This document shows, one piece after another, positions 16,787 to 20,823 of a DNA stretch of 20,823 bases; position 1 is the first letter of the stretch; each line of letters opens with the position of its first letter. The DNA lies in IMG/VR virus record IMGVR_UViG_3300030012_004782, positions 1 to 20,823 of that record. One strand, given 5' to 3'. This DNA is from a virus. The translations under genes and the position numbers were made by a program. Below the pieces are notes generated by a model, which worked only from the letters and a program-made list of their open reading frames with translations, had not been told where the DNA came from and did not search any database.

Positions 16787-17583
16787 TGGTTGGTCTCGGC
16801 AATGCCGGTAAAAATATTGTAAAATTGTTCAAACCTCACACAAAGAATTATAAAATTATTATCCTTGACGAAGATGATGGTGTACCCAAGCAAGACTCTG
16901 TTGAAAAATATGATGAACACCCAATCAAATTTAAGCAGAAAGGGCTCAAATCTCACTCTGAAGCGATGCTATTTGTTTGTGGTAGTGGTAAGATAGCCGG
17001 TGCGTCTTTACGTGTTCTAGAGGCACTGAGGGAGTACAAAACAACCATTGTATATATCGTGCCTGATCTTGAATTTGCATCTGATCGAGAGCGAAAAAGA
17101 CATCGGGTTCACTTTGGGGTACTACAGGAGTATACCCGCTCAGGTATGATTGACAAGATGGTTATTTTAGACAACAAAACTTTATTTACACATGCTGGTG
17201 CAGGTACCACGTTAAAATATTATGATAAAGTAAATTATTTTATTTATTCTACATTCCAGAATTTGTTATACTGCCAAAATGTTAAGCCTGATTTTGGAAG
17301 ACTGCATCAAAAAAAAGATATCTCTAGAATATCGACAATAGGCATGGGCAAACTAGAGGGAGAAGAAAAATTACTCTTTCCACTTGACAGCATTACCGAA
17401 TCGTGCTATAATATTAATATAGATGAGGAGGATCTTGATAATGATGAAGGCATTATACCAAAATGTCAACAGCTTGTTCGAGACAATAAAGAAAAAAATA
17501 GAGATACTTCGTTTGCGATCTGGAAATCAGATGATGGAAATTATTATTACTCTCTACACTCTACTCATTTTATTCAAGATTAA
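16780..17583 (+). CDS. Divergent FtsZ/tubulin-like protein
   Basis: The 267-residue product matches the order of FtsZ/tubulin landmarks although each is worn. Near the N-terminus GLGNAGKN (residues 5-12) stands for the FtsZ GVGGGGGN loop. FVCGSGKIAGASL (65-77) aligns with the G-box AGMGGGTGTGAA. IVYIVPDLEF and the section to ILDNKTL (about 90-135) follow the FtsZ T5/T6 order. CQNVKPDFGRLH (165-176) then ISTIGMG aligns with the catalytic T7 loop NVDFADVRTV and its following GTG. The G-box has Lys/Ile in place of Gly-Gly, and the second T7 Asp is Arg, so GTP hydrolysis may be lost. At 267 residues it is shorter than bacterial FtsZ and phage PhuZ. Assignment rests on visual alignment. The start is ATG 16780 after GGAGA; MLM could also begin at the second Met. 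Confidence 0.6.
   Translation: MLMVGLGNAGKNIVKLFKPHTKNYKIIILDEDDGVPKQDSVEKYDEHPIKFKQKGLKSHSEAMLFVCGSGKIAGASLRVLEALREYKTTIVYIVPDLEFASDRERKRHRVHFGVLQEYTRSGMIDKMVILDNKTLFTHAGAGTTLKYYDKVNYFIYSTFQNLLYCQNVKPDFGRLHQKKDISRISTIGMGKLEGEEKLLFPLDSITESCYNINIDEEDLDNDEGIIPKCQQLVRDNKEKNRDTSFAIWKSDDGNYYYSLHSTHFIQD
17384..17412 (+). promoter_or_regulatory. Consensus sigma70-type promoter inside the FtsZ-like gene
   Basis: TTGACA (17384-17389), a 17-base spacer and TATAAT (17407-17412) are a perfect match to both consensus boxes, and TG precedes the -10 box by one base (extended -10). It lies inside coding sequence, about 30 bases upstream of a hidden 52-codon ORF and 185 bases upstream of the 72-residue gene. 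Confidence 0.8.
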
Positions 17584-17599
17584 TCTGGAGGAACAATGA
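17441..17599 (+). CDS. Hidden 52-residue ORF overlapping the FtsZ-like gene
   Basis: An open frame in the +1 frame of the FtsZ-like gene starts at ATG 17441 with AGGAGG at 17426-17431 (nine-base gap) and follows the perfect promoter at 17384-17412. It encodes a basic helix (FETIKKKIEILRLRSG) then a hydrophobic section (MMEIIITLYTLLILF), suggesting a small membrane-anchored peptide. Its stop codon overlaps the start of the next gene as ATGA, the typical coupling of neighbours. A second ATG at 17444 is possible. The case for a real gene is the combination of promoter, ribosome site and stop/start overlap; the AGGAGG also encodes Glu-Glu in the FtsZ-like frame, so chance cannot be dismissed. Confidence 0.5.
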   Translation: MMKALYQNVNSLFETIKKKIEILRLRSGNQMMEIIITLYTLLILFKINLEEQ

Positions 17600-17814
17600 T
17601 GGATTTAGACACTCTCAGGACTCTCAAGAGGAACAAAAAGGAGCTTCTTAAGGCAGAAGAAAGAATCCTTGAAGCTGTATCGGTTGATTACATGAATGGA
17701 TTTTTAACTGACCCAATAGTATCTGAAAAGATATTTGAAATATCAGACTTGATTGTCAAGGTCTCTATAAAAATTAAAGAATGTCGAGAACATTTGAAAA
17801 AAAATAAAAAATAA
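17596..17814 (+). CDS. Small charged coiled-coil protein
   Basis: The 72-residue product is nearly all helix: alternating Lys/Glu and Leu/Ile, for example RTLKRNKKELLKAEERILEA then a second helix from SEKIFEISDLIVKVSIKIKE. A short non-helical stretch around residues 32-40 would allow a hairpin of two helices. The start is ATGATG at 17596 with a GGAGG ribosome site at 17587-17591. Its stop lies one base before the next promoter. It could partner the FtsZ-like protein encoded before it, but nothing in the sequence proves that. Confidence 0.7.
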   Translation: MMDLDTLRTLKRNKKELLKAEERILEAVSVDYMNGFLTDPIVSEKIFEISDLIVKVSIKIKECREHLKKNKK

Positions 17815-17815
17815 C

Positions 17816-17844
17816 TTGACAACCTTCACTTAGTGTGTTACATT
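17816..17844 (+). promoter_or_regulatory. Sigma70-type promoter of the nuclease gene
   Basis: TTGACA (17816-17821), a 17-base spacer and TACATT (17839-17844), with TG one base before the -10 box. A/T-rich tracts lie directly upstream, in the usual UP-element position. The start of the nuclease gene is 20 bases on, after AAGGAGG. Confidence 0.75.
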
Positions 17845-17863
17845 ATTAGTACAAGGAGGCCAA

Positions 17864-18625
17864 ATGAACAAATATTCTCACTCTGAACTTTTAGAAATCA
17901 ATTCTTTTAATCGATTAAAGAGAAATGAAAATAAAATGTTTTCATGGCATCACGAGGGCGGTTCTGATTCAACTGTCTCAGACATTCGTGTGACGTGCAA
18001 CAATACTAATGCTTCATTTTATTTAGAAGTCAAAAATGCTCACTCAAGCCAATCGGCACAGTTTACAGCAATCCCTGATTTTAAAAATAAAAAATTTATT
18101 CACACTGGCGTGATAAAAACAAAAGCATCTGCTAAAATTATAGACCACATGAATAAAAATTTTCAAAAGTATTCAAAGGTTTCAACTGAAGGTATTGAAA
18201 TTGATGGGATTGACATTCTACTCAGACAGCACTTTATTGAGCATTACAAAATGAAAAAAGTTAAATTTATTGTCTTTACGAACGGCGTCAAAGACAAACT
18301 AGTTGACCTACACACTGCTTCTTGGAGAGTAAGGTCTGCGAAATACAGAATTATTGGCAATGGCTCAAGCAGTGTCTCGATTAAACATAGAGAGGCAGCA
18401 AAAAAAGTCCTAAAAGAAAACGGTCACAAAGGAGACACAAAATTGATACATGATGGCAACAAAGACAGGTTATATATAAAATCAGATGTTCCAATTTGTG
18501 GTACGCGTTTGTTTTCCGGAGATCTCCAATTTTATATTTCAGACAAAAATATAGTTGACGATTCATGGTACGAAATAAGACAACTATCTTCAAGCCAGTC
18601 TCCCACAGTTATTCTAACTTTATAA
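17864..18625 (+). CDS. PD-(D/E)XK-type nuclease-like protein
   Basis: The 253-residue product has the core of a restriction-endonuclease-like nuclease near the N-terminus: Asp40 in VSDIRVTC, then Glu55 and Lys57 in FYLEVKNAHSSQSAQF, with Gln63 and Gln66 as in several families of this fold. This matches D-x(14)-E-x-K, so metal-dependent cleavage of DNA is the likely activity. The region from about residue 80 is basic and unrecognised. The ATG follows AAGGAGG (17853-17859) closely. No methyltransferase is in the window, so if it cuts DNA it must be limited by modified phage DNA, by timing or by structure-selective cleavage. A Holliday-junction or host-genome-degrading nuclease are alternatives. 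Confidence 0.6.
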   Translation: MNKYSHSELLEINSFNRLKRNENKMFSWHHEGGSDSTVSDIRVTCNNTNASFYLEVKNAHSSQSAQFTAIPDFKNKKFIHTGVIKTKASAKIIDHMNKNFQKYSKVSTEGIEIDGIDILLRQHFIEHYKMKKVKFIVFTNGVKDKLVDLHTASWRVRSAKYRIIGNGSSSVSIKHREAAKKVLKENGHKGDTKLIHDGNKDRLYIKSDVPICGTRLFSGDLQFYISDKNIVDDSWYEIRQLSSSQSPTVILTL

Positions 18626-18643
18626 AAAAATTTATAAAATTAC

Positions 18644-18672
18644 TTGACAAACCCTTTTCAATGTGTTATAAT
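18644..18672 (+). promoter_or_regulatory. Consensus sigma70-type promoter of the micropeptide gene
   Basis: TTGACA (18644-18649), a 17-base spacer and TATAAT (18667-18672) match both boxes fully; TGT stands directly before the -10 box. An all-A/T palindromic stretch (18619-18638), a possible UP element, lies just upstream. Confidence 0.85.
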
Positions 18673-18700
18673 ACTAGTATAAAGAAAAAGGAAGGACATC

Positions 18701-18778
18701 ATGGAATTAGTTCTCGGAACTGTAATTTTTATATTTGCTTTTACCTGGTTTTGGTATTGGCTTCATGAAAAAATTTAA
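18701..18778 (+). CDS. 25-residue membrane micropeptide
   Basis: A short open frame follows the consensus promoter at 18644-18672 and has a GGAAGG ribosome site at 18690-18695, five bases before the ATG. The peptide is MELVLGTVIFIFAFTWFWYW then LHEKI: a single membrane helix rich in Phe and Trp with a short charged end. A dedicated promoter and good ribosome site make it a likely real gene despite its size. Possible roles include a membrane-acting toxin, a holin-like or superinfection-exclusion peptide, or a regulator of a host membrane protein; none is shown by the sequence. Confidence 0.65.
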   Translation: MELVLGTVIFIFAFTWFWYWLHEKI

Positions 18779-18786
18779 AAAAATAC

Positions 18787-18815
18787 TTGACAAGGTATCA
18801 AAACTATGTTATATT
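18787..18815 (+). promoter_or_regulatory. Sigma70-type promoter of the 85-residue protein gene
   Basis: TTGACA (18787-18792), a 17-base spacer and TATATT (18810-18815), with TG one base before the -10 box and an A-rich run upstream. It is followed by a complete AAGGAGGT ribosome site at 18837-18844. Confidence 0.82.
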
Positions 18816-18847
18816 AACTATACTCAATTTAACCATAAGGAGGTATT

Positions 18848-19105
18848 ATGAGTAACACAATCAATACAACAGTATACACTGGAACATTTAAGAAGTCTAA
18901 TGGACAAACTCGTACAATGAACTTCATTCGCCCGTCTGAAGCACCTTCTGGAACTTTCCCAAGTTCTTTGAAAGAGCGAAGCTTGCGTCCTGGATTTGAA
19001 ACCGTATGGGACATTGATGCTGGTGGCTATCGAACGTTTAACAGCAATACTCAAGTGGGATCTTTGTCCAGTACAACCCGCATGATAACTGTTGACAAAT
19101 TCTAA
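18848..19105 (+). CDS. Small WYL_2/Sm-like barrel protein
   Basis: The 85-residue product has the pattern of small phage proteins of the WYL_2 (Sm-like SH3 barrel, formerly DUF2693) type: FKKSNGQTRTMNFIRP near the start, and ETVWDIDAGGYRTFNSNT towards the end, matching the R-x-M, then V-W/F-D, then W/Y-R-x-F scheme. Such proteins are common in T4-like phages and their role is unknown. Start and ribosome site (AAGGAGGT, a full match to the anti-Shine-Dalgarno) are strong, and its Arg codons are all CGN, unlike the structural genes, which suggests high expression. The tRNA gene follows 44 bases later. Confidence 0.6.
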   Translation: MSNTINTTVYTGTFKKSNGQTRTMNFIRPSEAPSGTFPSSLKERSLRPGFETVWDIDAGGYRTFNSNTQVGSLSSTTRMITVDKF

Positions 19106-19149
19106 TATTGTTTCTGTAAAGGTTTGCGGCTACCTTAAAAGGCCGCTTT

Positions 19150-19223
19150 GCACTTGTAGCTCAGCTGGATAGAGCATCCGCCTTCTAAGCGGACGGTCAT
19201 AGGTTCGAATCCTATCAAGTGTA
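19150..19223 (+). tRNA. tRNA-Arg (anticodon UCU)
   Basis: A complete cloverleaf folds by hand: acceptor stem 19150-19156 with 19216-19222 (first pair G-U), D stem 19159-19162 with 19172-19175, anticodon stem 19177-19181 with 19189-19193, anticodon TCT at 19184-19186, and T stem 19199-19203 with 19211-19215 around TTCGAAT. The discriminator base is A19223 and CCA is not encoded. The anticodon reads AGA, the favourite Arg codon of the tail genes. Confidence 0.93.
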
Positions 19224-19298
19224 CTTTTTTGTAAAATCCAAAAATGCTAAAAATTTTTTTTGATCAATTTTTGAGATTTTTAACACTTTGGAGGACAA

Positions 19299-19883
19299 AT
19301 GAAAAAAGATAGATATACAGAAGGCAAAGTGACCCTCAGAGAGCATCTAGACACAATTGATCAGAACGGAACCGTTAGCGTTCACGCCAAGAGATCATTG
19401 GTAAGAAGATTAAAACAAAAATTCAAAGATATGGGATACATACGTCTCTCTAAGAACCAGTTTCTTATTGAAGATTATATTGACATGATCTTTGAAACTC
19501 AAGATTATCGTTGCACTCACTGGATTGAAACAAAAGACGGTCAGCTTAACGGCGTCTGGAACAGACCTGGCTCGGGCTACTCTTTGTGGAAAAGAGAGGA
19601 TGTGGTTTATGAATTAGATCATGTCTTCCCAGTGAATGCTGGAGGAAAAGATGGTTTTGAAAACTTTCAGTTTTTGTCTGCTAACGCTAATGCTTTTGTA
19701 AAATGCTCACTAACCTATGATGACCTTCTTAAGAGAGTTGATTTGTCTTTAAAACTAAAGAACAGGATCAAAAGAGTTTTAAGAAGACGAAAGAAACTTT
19801 TCAAATCCGAACGCTGGACCGCTTGGATACAAAAAGTTGAGGCGATGGAAGCCCAAATAAAAAAAATTGAAGAAACTGCTTGA
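19299..19883 (+). CDS. HNH endonuclease
   Basis: The 194-residue product carries an HNH motif: LDHVFPVNAGG at about residues 106-116 (Asp107-His108), Asn122 in FENFQFLSANAN and Asn129/Asn131, with Lys135 after. This metal-dependent nuclease fold makes single- or double-strand breaks; many phages hold free-standing copies that act as homing enzymes or in packaging. The N-terminal 65 residues (basic, helical) may bind DNA, and the C-terminus is a long Lys/Arg-rich helix. No second Cys pair for a structural zinc is visible. GGAGG precedes the ATG. Its stop codon forms part of the TTGACA box of the next promoter. No interrupted gene or intron is visible here. Confidence 0.8.
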   Translation: MKKDRYTEGKVTLREHLDTIDQNGTVSVHAKRSLVRRLKQKFKDMGYIRLSKNQFLIEDYIDMIFETQDYRCTHWIETKDGQLNGVWNRPGSGYSLWKREDVVYELDHVFPVNAGGKDGFENFQFLSANANAFVKCSLTYDDLLKRVDLSLKLKNRIKRVLRRRKKLFKSERWTAWIQKVEAMEAQIKKIEETA

Positions 19884-19908
19884 CATACCCTGTTAAGTAT
19901 GTTATAAT
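19880..19908 (+). promoter_or_regulatory. Consensus sigma70-type promoter of the gp32-like gene
   Basis: TTGACA (19880-19885), a 17-base spacer and TATAAT (19903-19908), both boxes perfect, with TG one base before the -10 box. The HNH gene stop (19881-19883) lies within the -35 box. Confidence 0.88.
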
Positions 19909-19986
19909 AAGTATGGAAGTATGGTTGAAACCCTGCTTACCTTAGTGATAAAACACAAAAAAATAAAATAACCTTAGGAGTAAATT
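19909..19986 (+). promoter_or_regulatory. Leader of the gp32-like mRNA (possible operator)
   Basis: The 78-base stretch before the gp32-like ATG has a direct repeat, ACCTTAG, at 19939-19945 and 19971-19977, with a purine-rich, mostly unstructured A/T tract between. The second copy runs into the ribosome site (TTAGGAG). T4 gp32 represses its own translation by binding an unstructured A/U-rich leader; this leader would suit that, but this is inference. Confidence 0.3.
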
Positions 19987-20760
19987 ATGGCTATTAATAT
20001 AGAAGCAATGCGTGCTAAACTTAACGCATCTAAAAACGGTGGAAAACCATCGTCAAGTAAGAGTACCATGTGGAGACCCAAAGCTGGTGATCAACACATT
20101 CGTATTCTTCCAACTGCGGACGGAGACCCGTTCCGTGAATTTCATTTTCACTATAATGTTGGAAAAAACCCTGGAATTTATTGTTCCAAACGTAATGATG
20201 GTGGCGAATGTCCTATCTGCGACTTTGCGTCAAAACTTTGGCGAGATGGAGTCGAGAACGATGATCAAAACCTCAAAAACGAAGCAAAGAAATTGTTCGC
20301 TCGAAAGCGTTACTACTCACCCGTTCTAGTTCGTGGAATGGAAGGTGAGGGTGTAAAAATCTGGGCTTATGGTAAGACTGCTTATGAGACCCTTTTGGGC
20401 TATGTATTGGATCCTGACTATGGAGACATTACTGATGCTCAAACCGGTACTGACATTAAGTTGACTTACACAATCCCAGGCACCCCTGGCTCCTTCCCTA
20501 AAACTGGACTCCAACCTCGCCGTCGTCCGTCTGTCCTCTGTGACGATGCGATCGCTGACTGTCAAGATTTGCTAGATTCGGTACCTGATATTGACAACCT
20601 CTTTGAGGTAAAGTCCGTTGAAGATGTACAGGCTCTGCTGGATGGTTATCTGTCCTCCGACTCTTCGGCAGAGTCCTCTTCAAGAGAGACTCAGAAGTAT
20701 CAAAAGAAAACAGGTGATGATGTAGATAAGGCTTTCGCAGCGTTCATGTCTGAAGAATAG
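19987..20760 (+). CDS. gp32-like single-stranded DNA-binding protein
   Basis: The 257-residue product coats single-stranded DNA in replication and recombination. It aligns with T4 gp32 from IEAMRAKLNASKNGG through HIRILPTADG to the zinc site: His55, Cys66, Cys75 and Cys78 have nearly the spacing of T4 His64, Cys77, Cys87 and Cys90 (10, 8 and 2 bases apart against 12, 9 and 2 residues). The C-terminal tail is acidic and Ser-rich (SSDSSAES, then DDVDKAFAAFMSEE), the part that binds other replication proteins. It is shorter than T4 gp32 (301), and the LAST cooperativity motif (KRKST) is not at the N-terminus. TTAGGAG lies just before the ATG. Most Arg codons are CGN. It has its own consensus promoter. 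Confidence 0.88.
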   Translation: MAINIEAMRAKLNASKNGGKPSSSKSTMWRPKAGDQHIRILPTADGDPFREFHFHYNVGKNPGIYCSKRNDGGECPICDFASKLWRDGVENDDQNLKNEAKKLFARKRYYSPVLVRGMEGEGVKIWAYGKTAYETLLGYVLDPDYGDITDAQTGTDIKLTYTIPGTPGSFPKTGLQPRRRPSVLCDDAIADCQDLLDSVPDIDNLFEVKSVEDVQALLDGYLSSDSSAESSSRETQKYQKKTGDDVDKAFAAFMSEE

Positions 20761-20823
20761 TTATAGGTCCTCCTGTGTTGTAGGGTTTGGTCGTTTGTCC
20801 CTAGGTTAAAAAAACGGCCTCTT
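20761..20823 (+). other. Intergenic end of window, possible cut-off terminator
   Basis: The 63 bases after the gp32-like stop contain an imperfect hairpin (TAGGG/CCCTA with a 13-base loop) and end with a run of seven A followed by CGGCCTCTT. That is the left arm pattern of a bidirectional intrinsic terminator, but the other half lies outside the window. Confidence 0.25.

Noticed and set aside
18619-18638. Palindromic all-A/T hairpin after the nuclease gene
   Set aside because: Too weak for a terminator and better explained as an A/T-rich UP element of the promoter at 18644.
18565-18768. 67-codon frame across the nuclease end and the micropeptide
   Set aside because: It runs through the promoter at 18644, has no ribosome site and has no protein-like pattern.
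19092-19120. TTGACA with 17-base spacer and TGTAAA before the tRNA gene
   Set aside because: It is placed well for a tRNA promoter but the -10 box is weak and the -35 box is coding sequence; the tRNA can be read from the promoter at 18787.
19913-19945. Ten-codon frame in the gp32-like leader
   Set aside because: Its ATG is at or before the expected transcript start and has no ribosome site.
1-20823. CRISPR arrays, insertion sequences and integrase/attachment sites
   Set aside because: No spaced repeat array, transposase, terminal inverted repeat or integrase was seen.

Overview
The window looks like part of the genome of a contractile-tailed (myovirus-type) bacteriophage, only distantly related to T4. 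A T4-style tail sheath is followed by T4-style tail tube, gp26-like, tape measure and gp53-like genes, and the far end carries a gp32-like single-stranded DNA-binding protein. The DNA is AT-rich, tightly packed and almost wholly coding, with every gene on the + strand. Strong Shine-Dalgarno sites and near-consensus sigma70-type promoters fit a bacterial host; nothing here fixes the host or the phage genus. The replication polymerase is a small family A enzyme rather than the family B enzyme of T4, so a 'far-T4' type phage is my best guess (inference).

Layout. Positions 1-15000 are a late structural module: tail sheath (5' truncated), two paralogous tail tube genes, a gp26-like tail assembly/baseplate protein with a small overlapping gp51-like partner, a tape measure gene insulated by an intrinsic terminator, then baseplate genes (an internally duplicated 697-residue protein, a gp53-like wedge protein, an 1124-residue hub candidate and a 409-residue unknown). 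Positions 15009-17814 are a replication/unknown module: exonuclease-less family A DNA polymerase, three tandem paralogous small SH3-like proteins, a divergent FtsZ/tubulin-like protein, a hidden 52-codon overlapping ORF and a 72-residue coiled-coil protein, mostly joined by start/stop overlaps. Positions 17816-20823 are a string of short units, several with their own promoter: a PD-(D/E)XK-type nuclease, a 25-residue membrane micropeptide, a small WYL_2/Sm-like protein, tRNA-Arg(UCU), an HNH endonuclease and the gp32-like protein.

How it works together. The left module builds the contractile tail. The right half is driven by at least six closely similar promoters (TTGACA, 17-base spacer, TATAAT-like, usually with a TG one base before the -10 box). 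Two of them lie inside the 3' ends of upstream genes (14846 and 17384). The first marks the switch from the structural to the replication module; the second precedes a hidden overlapping ORF. The most interesting points are the degenerate FtsZ/tubulin-like protein, the hidden promoter/Shine-Dalgarno/ORF set nested in its gene, the promoter family, the possible programmed frameshift upstream of the tape measure gene, and the several layers that appear to hold tape measure expression down.
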